A DNA stretch of 5,553 nucleotides from Gammaproteobacteria bacterium. GTDB taxonomy: Bacteria > Pseudomonadota > Gammaproteobacteria > Pseudomonadales > Cellvibrionaceae. The notes below the pieces were generated by a model, which did no database searches, was not told the DNA's origin, and saw only the letters and a program-made list of their open reading frames with translations. Location of the stretch: contig JAGKWY010000167.1 in the NCBI GenBank assembly GCA_021151625.1, forward strand, positions 1 through 5,553, given 5' to 3'. Shown one piece after another: positions 1-5,553 of this stretch. How positions within the stretch are numbered: position 1 is the first letter of the stretch; every line of letters begins with the position of its first letter. The position numbers and the translations under genes are program-made.

Positions 1-1250
1 GTGATCACTACAAATGGCGAGCTATGCGCTCCAACGGTGTGGATGAGCGCTACTGTACTGGCGATGCCAGCGACTGGGAAAAATTTGAAAAATGGTGTGA
101 GACTGTTCCTTACACGTTGCGCAATCCGCTTTACCACTGGACTCACCTCGAACTGCGTAAACCTTTTGGTATCACTGATCGCTTGCTCGACAGCACCAAT
201 GCCAAACGCACCTGGGACCAATGTAACGAATTACTGGCAACACCGGAATTCAGCGCACGCGGTTTAATGCAACAAGCGAATGTGAAACTGGTGTGCACTA
301 CCGATGATCCTATCCATGATCTGGCTCATCACAAAACCGCGGCAGCCGATAAATCTTTCAAGTCTGCCATGCTGCCAACCTGGCGCCCTGACCGCGCAAT
401 GGCGGTGGAAAATACCGAGGCCTACAACAAGTACCTTGATCGCCTGGCAATTGCGGCTGATGTAAACATCAATACTTTTGCCGATTTGATTCGCGCCCTG
501 GACATTCGCCACGATTATTTCCACGCAAATGGCTGCCGTTTGTCGGATCATGGGTTGGAAACCGTTTACGCGGCGGATTACACCGAAGAAGAAATCAAAG
601 CAATTTTCCTCAAAATCCGCAGCCATAAAGATCTGGATGCAGTGGAGATTGAGAAGTTCCAATCAGCCATGATGGTAGAGTTTGCCCTGCAAGATCATGC
701 CAAAGGCTGGGTGCAACAATTCCACATTGGTGCGATTCGCAATAACAACCCGCGCTTGTATCGTACCCTGGGTGCAGATACCGGTTTTGATTCGATTGGC
801 GATCACAACTATGCCAAACCCCTGGCCAAGTTTTTGGGCCGCCTGGACGATCAAAACAAGCTTGCAAAGACGATTATTTACAACTTAAACCCGCGTGACA
901 ACGAAGTCATTGGCACCATGATCGGCAACTTCCAGGACGGTTCCGTGGCTGGCAAAATCCAGTTCGGTAGCGGCTGGTGGTTCCTCGATCAAATGGAAGG
1001 CATGACTCGCCAGATTGAAGCCTTAAGTCAATTGGGTTTATTGAGTCGCTTTGTGGGCATGCTGACTGACAGCCGCAGCTTCCTCAGCTATTCACGTCAC
1101 GAATATTTCCGTCGCATTCTGTGCGGAATTTTGGGTCGCGATATGGCCAAAGGTTTAGTCCCGAACGACACTAAAATGGTGGGCAAGATGATTCAGGATA
1201 TTAGCTTCAACAACGCGAAAAATTATTTTCCGTTTGTAGTACCTGAGTAA
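1..1250 (+). CDS. uxaC: Uronate isomerase (glucuronate/galacturonate isomerase), 5'-truncated by the window edge
   Basis: UxaC catalyses the first cytoplasmic step of hexuronate breakdown: D-glucuronate to D-fructuronate and D-galacturonate to D-tagaturonate. It is an amidohydrolase-fold metal enzyme. The open frame runs in from the left edge: codons from base 3 read DHYKWRAM, matching an internal stretch of E. coli UxaC, so the ATG at 24 is not the start. About 415 residues are present. By comparison with the 470-residue E. coli protein, roughly 60 N-terminal residues, including the metal-binding HxH, lie outside. Visible family signatures are GNPLYHWTHLELR-like sequence near 110-155, TTDDP (297-311), QFHIGAIRNNN with its conserved His at 723-725, LNPRDNEV, GSGWWF, and LTDSRSFLSYSRHEYFRR, whose Asp (1068-1070) is the expected metal ligand. 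The TAA stop is at 1248-1250. No frameshift or lost motif is seen. The next gene is co-directional but separated by a large palindrome. Identification is very secure. Confidence 0.97.
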   Translation, partial: DHYKWRAMRSNGVDERYCTGDASDWEKFEKWCETVPYTLRNPLYHWTHLELRKPFGITDRLLDSTNAKRTWDQCNELLATPEFSARGLMQQANVKLVCTTDDPIHDLAHHKTAAADKSFKSAMLPTWRPDRAMAVENTEAYNKYLDRLAIAADVNINTFADLIRALDIRHDYFHANGCRLSDHGLETVYAADYTEEEIKAIFLKIRSHKDLDAVEIEKFQSAMMVEFALQDHAKGWVQQFHIGAIRNNNPRLYRTLGADTGFDSIGDHNYAKPLAKFLGRLDDQNKLAKTIIYNLNPRDNEVIGTMIGNFQDGSVAGKIQFGSGWWFLDQMEGMTRQIEALSQLGLLSRFVGMLTDSRSFLSYSRHEYFRRILCGILGRDMAKGLVPNDTKMVGKMIQDISFNNAKNYFPFVVPE

Positions 1251-1273
1251 TTTTGTTAACGCACATCAAAATC

Positions 1274-1379
1274 GTTTGCCATTGGAAACTTTGTTTCGAA
1301 AACGCATAAATACATCCCTGTAGCTCCGTCAAGTCGTCCCTGACTTGACGGTTTCGAAACAAAGTTTCCAACGTCAAAC
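1274..1379. repeat. Nested 106-bp palindromic element with two internal hairpins (MITE/REP-like, or structured 3' UTR of uxaC)
   Basis: This nearly fills the gap between uxaC and the AEC gene. The core is a perfect 20-bp inverted repeat: TTGGAAACTTTGTTTCGAAA at 1282-1301 pairs with 1352-1371. Outside it, GTTTG (1274-1278) pairs with CAAAC (1375-1379) across a 3x3 internal loop. Between the arms are two smaller hairpins: TACA-tccc-TGTA at 1311-1322, and a perfect 10-bp stem CCGTCAAGTC (1326-1335) / GACTTGACGG (1342-1351) with a 6-nt loop. The second hairpin abuts the right outer arm directly. The predicted fold is a long outer stem closing a junction of two hairpins, possible as RNA or as extruded DNA. 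It has no coding capacity. Intergenic palindromes of this kind are often small non-autonomous repeats or mRNA 3'-end stabilisers or terminators; which applies here is inference. No target-site duplication is evident. Confidence 0.8.
1326..1354 (+). terminator. Possible terminator hairpin downstream of uxaC (weak U-tract)
   Basis: A perfect 10-bp stem (1326-1335 with 1342-1351) with loop GTCCCT lies 75 bp after the uxaC stop and is followed by only TTTC. The stem is strong enough for intrinsic termination, but the U-tract is short. It may instead just be a module of the larger palindrome, attenuating rather than ending transcription into the AEC gene. Confidence 0.3.
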
Positions 1380-1419
1380 TCAGACCGTGCCAGCCGCCAG
1401 TTTTAATTCCACAAAAATC

Positions 1420-1432
1420 AGGAATCAGATTG
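1420..1432 (+). promoter_or_regulatory. Ribosome binding site fixing a TTG start for the AEC transporter
   Basis: AGGAA at 1420-1424 lies 5 nt upstream of TTG at 1430-1432. The first in-frame ATG (1493-1495) has no comparable Shine-Dalgarno and would remove half of the first membrane segment. The TTG with this RBS is therefore the better start. Confidence 0.6.
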
Positions 1433-2386
1433 TTAGCTAACGCACTCCATACATTTCTCTTTGCCTTTCAAATTACTGCACCTGTTTTCGTGATGTTGTT
1501 TCTTGGGCTTTGGCTCAAAAGCCGTAACATGATTAACGACGGTTTTATCAAAACTTCCTCGCAATTGGTGTACAGCCTCGGCTTGCCGGTAATGCTATTT
1601 ATCACCTGCGCCACAGCAGATACTTCCCATGCGACTGATTGGAATTTATTAATTGCCTTTGCAGCCATGACGGGGCTGGTATTTATCGGCAGTTTTTTTA
1701 CCGCGCAATGGCACTGCAGCGATAAACGCGATGAAGGCGTTTTTATTCAGGGCGCCTTTCGCGGCAATCTGGTTATTCTGGGACTGGCATTTTGCGCCAA
1801 TGCGTATGGGGAAAAAGGTCTTGCCCTTGCATCCCTACCTGTAGCCATGACAGTTATTGTGTACAACGTATTATCAGTTTATGTATTAAACCGTAGCCTG
1901 CATCAGGGCGGGGCCTCATTAAAACCCACACTGATTGGCATTGCCAAAAATCCACTGATTATTGCCATTACCTTGGGCTTTCTGGTGAACGTCTGCAAAC
2001 TTACTTTGCCTGGTGTCGTTCTCGATAGCGGCAAATATCTCAGCCAAATGGTGTTACCACTGGCTTTGATTTGTATTGGTGGTTCATTGGGCGCAACACG
2101 ATTAACACAAATAGATTCAGCAACGCTGAGTGCCTGCGTGTGGAAATTAATTCTTTCACCGCTGGTTGCTTGTGCAATTGCGATTGCATTAGGTTTGCGC
2201 GGTGATACATTGGCCATTTTATTTTTATTAGCAGCCTCACCCAGCGCGACAATCAGTTTTGTGATGGTGCAAGCCATGAATGGCAATGCGCCGTTAGCAG
2301 CAAGAATCGTGGCTCACACCACTATCTGGTCGCTATTCAGTGTGACTATTGGATTATGGCTTTTAGAATTAATGCAGTTAACTTGA
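1430..2386 (+). CDS. AEC-family (auxin efflux carrier-like) membrane transporter
   Basis: A 318-residue, highly hydrophobic protein of the AEC family (bacterial relatives of plant PIN carriers, including malonate transporters of the MdcF type). The family is inner-membrane secondary transport, mostly of small organic anions. The length matches the usual 300-320 residues, and about ten membrane segments are expected in two repeats. Visible hallmarks are segment 1 around residues 11-29, the GLPVMLF stretch near 51-57, GAFRGNLVILGLAFCANAYG at 108-127, KNPLIIAITLGFLVN at 173-187 at the start of the second half, LALICIGGSLG at 211-221, and the C-terminal LLAASPSATISFVMVQAMNG stretch (267-286). The start is TTG with a good RBS. 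It lies 179 bp after uxaC on the same strand, but the intervening palindrome argues against simple co-transcription. It converges with the GNAT gene and shares an inverted repeat with it at the stop codons. The substrate cannot be read; an organic acid or uronate-derived compound is only a guess from context. Confidence 0.9.
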   Translation: MLANALHTFLFAFQITAPVFVMLFLGLWLKSRNMINDGFIKTSSQLVYSLGLPVMLFITCATADTSHATDWNLLIAFAAMTGLVFIGSFFTAQWHCSDKRDEGVFIQGAFRGNLVILGLAFCANAYGEKGLALASLPVAMTVIVYNVLSVYVLNRSLHQGGASLKPTLIGIAKNPLIIAITLGFLVNVCKLTLPGVVLDSGKYLSQMVLPLALICIGGSLGATRLTQIDSATLSACVWKLILSPLVACAIAIALGLRGDTLAILFLLAASPSATISFVMVQAMNGNAPLAARIVAHTTIWSLFSVTIGLWLLELMQLT

Positions 2387-2430
2387 TCGTTCGATTGCAA
2401 ATTTTTATTACACAAAAAATCAAGTTAACT
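2376..2430. terminator. Convergent-gene inverted repeat spanning both stop codons, possible bidirectional terminator
   Basis: AGTTAACTTGAT at 2376-2387 is a perfect inverted copy of ATCAAGTTAACT at 2419-2430, with a 31-nt A/T-rich interval. The TGA of the AEC gene (2384-2386) lies in the left arm and the stop of the minus-strand GNAT gene (2420-2422) in the right arm, so both proteins end in Leu-Thr-stop from the same DNA string. Plus-strand transcripts would form a 12-bp stem followed by UCUUUU; minus-strand transcripts lack a T-run after the stem. The repeat is certain; a terminator role is inferred. Confidence 0.4.
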
Positions 2431-2914
2431 TCTTTTGCCAAAATAATGCCTGCCCTACTGTCGGATCCAAAGCATAGCCGGCAAAACCAAATTTCTGGTA
2501 AGCACGCTGCGCCGTTTCGTTACCACTCAACACTTCCAGGGTAATTTTGCAGCAGCCGCGCGCTCGCGCTATTACTTCCAGTGCGGCCAATAATTGCTGA
2601 CTAAGTTGCAGGCCACGGAACTCTTTCACCACTATAACATCGTGAATATTGATTAATGGTTTTGCAGCAAAGGTAGAGAAGCCTTCAAACGCATTGAGCA
2701 ATCCAGCCGGCTTTCCATCCACATACGCAAGTAGCGACAACGCAAAATCGCGTCTGGCCAATTCAGCAACCAGCGTATTTTTCACCTGGTCCACTAGCGC
2801 AGCGCCACCACCCATAGGGTCAGTGGCGTAGGCATTTAATAAATACACCAGATCCTGCGCGTGTTGCAGATTGTTGTAATCAGCTTGCACTATGTGAATG
2901 GATGCTTCCGTCAT
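2420..2914 (-). CDS. GNAT-family N-acetyltransferase
   Basis: A 164-residue cytoplasmic protein with the GNAT (Gcn5-related) fold, which moves an acetyl group from acetyl-CoA to an amine. The order of elements is typical: an N-terminal substrate-binding part (1-60), strand LLAYVDGKPAGLLNAF (61-76), strand INIHDVIVVKEF (88-99), acetyl-CoA loop RGLQLS (100-105) with the following helix, strand CCKITLEVLSGN (121-132), and the NETAQRAYQKFGF motif (132-144). The usual Q/R-x-x-G-x-G/A loop here has Gln103 and Ser105 in place of the small residues. The start is ATG (2912-2914) with CGGAA (2921-2925 on the plus strand) 6 nt upstream. The gene begins 49 bp after the lactonase gene on the same strand, so the two are probably co-transcribed. 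The substrate is unknown: small-molecule amine, peptide or antibiotic are all possible. Confidence 0.9.
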   Translation of the reverse strand: MTEASIHIVQADYNNLQHAQDLVYLLNAYATDPMGGGAALVDQVKNTLVAELARRDFALSLLAYVDGKPAGLLNAFEGFSTFAAKPLINIHDVIVVKEFRGLQLSQQLLAALEVIARARGCCKITLEVLSGNETAQRAYQKFGFAGYALDPTVGQALFWQKKLT

Positions 2915-2963
2915 AAATATTTCCGTTTAAAAATTTTCCGCCTAAAAGTAGTTTCGATCACAA

Positions 2964-3845
2964 TTAACCAAAACGAGGCTCTTCCAAACCCTGAATATTG
3001 GTTTGGAAGATAAATAAATTTCCGGCTTGCGGTTGTTGTTGCAAGGCTTCATCGCTCAAACCAATTCGCGCGCTGGTTACCGCCAGCAAATTTAATTGCT
3101 CGCCGCCAAAGGCAACGCAAGTTGCCTGGGATACCGGCATAGGCAGTACAAAATCTTTAGCGCCATCAGGCGTGTAACGCACTACACGGCTGCCGCCCCA
3201 CTGCGCATTCCACACATAACCCTGCGCATCTACACAAGCACCATCCGGCTCTACACCTGGTTCAGTTTGCGCAAATATCTGGCGATTGGAAAGTGTGCCA
3301 GTGGCCGCGTCAAAATCATAAACACTGATAGTGTGCGAAGGAGAGTCGGCATGATAAAGCTTGCGCGAATCCGGACTCCAACACAACGCGTTGGAAATAT
3401 GCAAACCAGTGAGATGTTGATTTACTTGGCCATCAGCGTGCAATGAATAAAGTGATGCACATTGATCCGGGGTATTTTGTTGTTCACGGATTGTGCCCAT
3501 CCAGAAACGTCCCTGACGATCGCAGCGACCATCATTGGAACGGTTGCCGACCAAATGCGCTTCCGGTTTTGCAATCCATTCGAGCTCACCCGTTTCCGGT
3601 TGGAACCAGGCAAAGCCAGAGGCAAACGCTGCCAACAAACGTGAATCATTTTTTGCAAATGCAAAACAACCCAATTTCTCGGGTAAATTCCACTGGGAAG
3701 TTTTTTTTGTTTCCAGATGATAGCGATAAAGTTTTGCCGAAAGAATATCGGTCCACCAGAAACAGCCATCTTGATGATTCCATTGCACGCCCTCGCCTAA
3801 CAGGTTTTCGCAATGCACTGTATCGATTAGAGTTATTTGAGTCAT
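2964..3845 (-). CDS. SMP-30/gluconolactonase/LRE-family sugar lactonase
   Basis: A 293-residue six-bladed beta-propeller lactonase, with normal length for the family. Members hydrolyse aldonolactones (glucono-, arabino-, xylono- and related lactones) to sugar acids using one divalent metal. The metal and active-site residues of human SMP-30 all have counterparts: Glu18 in LGEG, Asn104 in NDGRCDRQGRFWMGT, Asn152 in SNALCWSPD, and Asp201 in PDGACVD, followed by the QWGGSRVVRYTPDG blade motif. No signal peptide is seen, so it is probably cytoplasmic. I chose ATG 3843-3845, starting MTQITLIDTV, because LGEG then falls at residue 18 as in the family. An in-frame ATG at 3999-4001 lies inside a terminator and would add an unrelated 52-residue leader. 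The RBS is weak (AAAAGA, 8 nt upstream). It is preceded by its own regulatory gap and followed by the GNAT gene. The exact sugar cannot be read; an aldonate or uronate-linked pathway is inferred from neighbours. Confidence 0.93.
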   Translation of the reverse strand: MTQITLIDTVHCENLLGEGVQWNHQDGCFWWTDILSAKLYRYHLETKKTSQWNLPEKLGCFAFAKNDSRLLAAFASGFAWFQPETGELEWIAKPEAHLVGNRSNDGRCDRQGRFWMGTIREQQNTPDQCASLYSLHADGQVNQHLTGLHISNALCWSPDSRKLYHADSPSHTISVYDFDAATGTLSNRQIFAQTEPGVEPDGACVDAQGYVWNAQWGGSRVVRYTPDGAKDFVLPMPVSQATCVAFGGEQLNLLAVTSARIGLSDEALQQQPQAGNLFIFQTNIQGLEEPRFG

Positions 3846-3974
3846 AGTTATTGTCTTTTGGGTCGTCGTTTTATCTTTTGAAAAGCAATTATTGTTTTGT
3901 AGAGCACAGTGATTTTCTATTACCACCAAGGTAAAAACTGCTTTAACTTTTACAGGAAAAAACACTGCTGTAAA
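3846..3974 (-). promoter_or_regulatory. Promoter/operator region of the lactonase-GNAT unit
   Basis: This gap of about 130 bp lies between the symporter terminator and the lactonase start, so a minus-strand promoter is expected here. It is A/T-rich. I find an AATAAT-like -10 on the minus strand near 3885-3890 but no convincing -35 at proper spacing, so no exact promoter is called. It holds two small inverted repeats that could be regulator sites (3920-3934 and 3948-3975). Confidence 0.45.
3920..3934. promoter_or_regulatory. Candidate operator TTACC-N5-GGTAA
   Basis: TTACC (3920-3924) and GGTAA (3930-3934) form a 15-bp dyad about 75 bp upstream of the lactonase ATG, where a repressor or activator could act. 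The dyad is short, and the regulator family cannot be named from it. Confidence 0.3.
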
Positions 3975-3975
3975 A
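3948..3975. promoter_or_regulatory. Candidate regulatory dyad TTTTACAG-N12-CTGTAAAA
   Basis: Perfect 8-bp half-sites at 3948-3955 and 3968-3975 are separated by 12 bp, about one helical turn and a half-site apart (centre to centre 20 bp). They lie upstream of the lactonase gene and just past the symporter terminator. The A/T-rich context raises the chance of coincidence. Confidence 0.3.
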
Positions 3976-4008
3976 ATAAAAATGCCCCTGAAGAGGGGCA
4001 TTTTTATT
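3975..4008 (-). terminator. Strong rho-independent terminator of the symporter gene (bidirectional shape)
   Basis: A 15-bp perfect stem pairs 3975-3989 with 3994-4008 around loop GAAG: the core TGCCCCT/AGGGGCA is flanked by A5 on one side and T5 on the other. Read on the minus strand it ends in TTTTTATTTTT and lies 20 bp after the symporter stop, exactly where its transcript should end. The T-run on both strands means it could also stop plus-strand transcription. Confidence 0.93.
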
Positions 4009-4028
4009 GATCCCGAAGGGACGGCAGC

Positions 4029-5553
4029 TTACCACCAGGTAGCGTAGATTACGATAAGTACCAGAATCACACCCAGAGATGCAACATTAAAGCCTCCGGT
4101 AGTTTTAAAGCTAATACCTTTCAGATCGATAGAATTATCCTGGTCTTTAGCACCCGCAAGATAGGTAACAGCAGCAGCCAATACACAGCACAAAATAAAT
4201 ACCAGCCCAACACGATCCATAAATGGCATTTCAGGCAGATAAATTTTTAATGCCCACGACAACACCACAGAGGCAATTGCAGCAGTTAATGCAGAAGCAG
4301 CGGTTGCTTTTTTCCAGAAGAAACCGAACAGGAAAATCACCACAATGCCTGGGGTGAAGAAGCCAGTGAATTCCTGGATAAACTGGAATGCCTGTTCGGA
4401 TTTACCTACCAGCGGTTTTGCCAATACTACTGCAATGATCATTGCGATAGTTGCGGTAGCGCGGCCGATAAATACCAGCTTGTGCTCTGATGCTTCAGGG
4501 TTAATGGATTTTTTGTAAATATCCATAGTGAAAATAGTGGAGACGCTGTTGCTCATGGAACTAAGTGAGGAGGCAATCGCTGCAACCAACGCAGCAAAAG
4601 CAACACCCAACAAACCGTGCGGCAATAACTTCATCATTTCTGGATAAGCCTGATCTGGCTTGGATAAATCAGGAGCCAGCACTACCGCACAAATTCCTGG
4701 CAACACCACAATAATCGGCACAAACAATTTTACGTAAGCGGCAAATGCCATACCCTTTTGTGCCTCCTGAATACTTTTGGCTGCCAGTGCGCGCTGAATA
4801 ATGTATTGGTTAAAGCCCCAATAGCTGATGTTCATAATCCACAAACCACCAATCAACACCGAAATGCCGGGCAAGTTGCTGTAGTTAGGATTATCCGGCG
4901 ATAAAATCATGTCGAATTTTTCCGGCGCTTTTTCTAACAAGGTAGAGAAACCAGACAGAACACCCGCACCACCGGAAATTTGATTCAGTGCCAAATAGCT
5001 CACCAGAATTCCGCCCAGAACCAACAAGGCAACCTGGATAATATCGGTCATGGCCACCGCTTTAAGGCCACCGTAAATTGAGTAGGTCATGGAGAAAATC
5101 GCGAGGAAGATCATGCCGTAGAGCATATCCACACCGAGGAATTGTGAAATGGCCAGCGAGCCGAGATACAACACCGAGGTCAAGTTGACAAAGGTGTAAA
5201 GCGCGAGCCAGAAAATCGCCATAACCGTGCGTACGCGACCGTCGTAGCGGTTTTCCAAAAATTGCGGCATGGTATAAATGCCTTTGGCGAGGAAAATTGG
5301 TAAAAAATATTTTGCAATAATGATCAGCGTAATTGCCGCCATTAATTCGTAGGCAGCAATACCCATTCCGATCACGTAGCCGGAACCGGACATACCAATG
5401 ATTTGTTCCGCTGAAATGTTCGCAGCAATTAGTGACGCACCTATCGCCCACCAGGGCAGGGATTTGCTTGCCAGGAAGTAGTCATTGGCATTTTTGTCGT
5501 GACCTTTTTCATCGCGGGAAACCCACCAGGCAACACCCAATAACACCAGCGTG
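4029..5553 (-). CDS. Sodium/sugar symporter, SSS family (vSGLT-like), 5'-truncated by the window edge
   Basis: An inner-membrane Na+-coupled solute importer of the SSS family, closest in my recollection to Vibrio parahaemolyticus vSGLT (Na+/galactose). The frame is open to the right edge and the GTG at 5544-5546 lies mid-helix, so it is probably not the start; about 20 N-terminal residues are missing. About 507 residues are present with 13-14 membrane segments. Numbering from that GTG, recognisable elements are VSRDEKG (9-15), LAANISAEQ-like sequence with Asn43 and Gln48 (vSGLT Asn64, Gln69), AYELM with Glu67 (Glu88), VNLTSVLYLG, YSIYGGL, MNISYWGFNQYIIQRALAAKS (gate Tyr and sugar-site Asn), YVKLFVP with the sugar-site Lys, the Na+-site Ser pair in AAIASSLSSM, FTMDIYK, and AFQFIQEFTGFFTPG. 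The residue aligned with vSGLT Ser91 is Ala70. The extracellular loop before AYPEMMKLLP is shorter than in vSGLT. Its own strong terminator follows. The substrate is likely a hexose or pentose, but this is not proven. Confidence 0.95.
   Translation of the reverse strand, partial: TLVLLGVAWWVSRDEKGHDKNANDYFLASKSLPWWAIGASLIAANISAEQIIGMSGSGYVIGMGIAAYELMAAITLIIIAKYFLPIFLAKGIYTMPQFLENRYDGRVRTVMAIFWLALYTFVNLTSVLYLGSLAISQFLGVDMLYGMIFLAIFSMTYSIYGGLKAVAMTDIIQVALLVLGGILVSYLALNQISGGAGVLSGFSTLLEKAPEKFDMILSPDNPNYSNLPGISVLIGGLWIMNISYWGFNQYIIQRALAAKSIQEAQKGMAFAAYVKLFVPIIVVLPGICAVVLAPDLSKPDQAYPEMMKLLPHGLLGVAFAALVAAIASSLSSMSNSVSTIFTMDIYKKSINPEASEHKLVFIGRATATIAMIIAVVLAKPLVGKSEQAFQFIQEFTGFFTPGIVVIFLFGFFWKKATAASALTAAIASVVLSWALKIYLPEMPFMDRVGLVFILCCVLAAAVTYLAGAKDQDNSIDLKGISFKTTGGFNVASLGVILVLIVIYATWW

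Noticed and set aside
24..26. ATG at 24 as the uxaC start
   Set aside because: The codons before it (DHYKWRA) also match UxaC, and the metal-binding HxH would be missing; the gene is cut by the window edge.
1..267. GTG-started open frame at the left edge
   Set aside because: It overlaps uxaC in another frame. The uxaC frame matches the family from base 3 onward, and this one resembles nothing known to me.
1274..1379. Integron attC site
   Set aside because: The end sequences do not fit the GTTRRRY/RYYYAAC core pair, the stem is perfect rather than bulged, and there is no cassette or integrase context.
1379..1407. Promoter for the AEC gene with -10 TTTAAT at 1402-1407
   Set aside because: The -10 is reasonable, but the hexamer at proper spacing (CTCAGA at 1379-1384) is a poor -35, so it is not called as a feature.
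3846..4001. In-frame upstream ATG giving the lactonase a 52-residue hydrophobic leader that resembles a signal peptide
   Set aside because: The extension is translated from the symporter terminator and the promoter gap, has no family similarity, and would shift the conserved LGEG Glu away from residue 18.
4011..4021. Small TCCC-gaa-GGGA dyad between the symporter stop and its terminator
   Set aside because: A 4-bp stem is too short to mean anything beside the much stronger 15-bp terminator.
5062..5451. 129-residue open frame on the minus strand within the symporter
   Set aside because: It is antisense-free but out of frame with a clear SSS gene, rich in Arg, His and Cys as out-of-frame readings often are, and has no recognisable domain.
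1..5553. Defence, phage or other mobile gene system
   Set aside because: All five genes belong to metabolic or transport families and no nuclease, recombinase, toxin or array is visible; only the non-coding palindrome could be mobile.

Overview
The window looks like chromosomal DNA from a heterotrophic gammaproteobacterium. The uronate isomerase closely follows the E. coli UxaC sequence, and the Na+/sugar symporter closely follows Vibrio vSGLT, both judged from memory. A polysaccharide-degrading marine or soil genus such as Cellvibrio or a relative would fit the gene mix, but that is a weak inference and no marker gene is present. The base composition is moderate and looks even from gene to gene. 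I see no transposase, integrase, phage gene, tRNA, rRNA or CRISPR array.

Layout: two genes on the plus strand converge with three on the minus strand. On the plus strand, the window opens inside uxaC (uronate isomerase, start codon off the left edge). An intergenic gap of about 180 bp follows and is dominated by one nested palindrome of about 106 bp. Next comes an AEC-family membrane transporter with a TTG start. The convergence point (about 2387-2419) is flanked by a perfect 12-bp inverted repeat that contains both stop codons. On the minus strand, read right to left: a vSGLT-like sodium/sugar symporter (start off the right edge), a strong rho-independent terminator, a promoter-bearing gap with several small inverted repeats, an SMP-30/gluconolactonase-family lactonase, and a GNAT acetyltransferase. 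The last two are probably co-transcribed.

How the genes may work together: uxaC starts the isomerase route of hexuronate breakdown (glucuronate to fructuronate, galacturonate to tagaturonate). The lactonase family opens sugar lactones made by sugar dehydrogenases. The SSS symporter imports a sugar or sugar-like solute with Na+. Together they suggest a carbohydrate/uronate utilisation neighbourhood. The AEC transporter and the GNAT enzyme have no specific substrate that can be read from the sequence.

The protein genes are ordinary members of known families, and I did not find a clear new multi-gene system. The parts most worth a second look are non-coding: the multi-hairpin palindrome after uxaC, the stop-codon inverted repeat at the convergence, and the candidate operators upstream of the lactonase. 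Among the proteins, the notable points are a Ser-to-Ala change in the predicted sugar site of the symporter and a degenerate acetyl-CoA loop in the GNAT protein.
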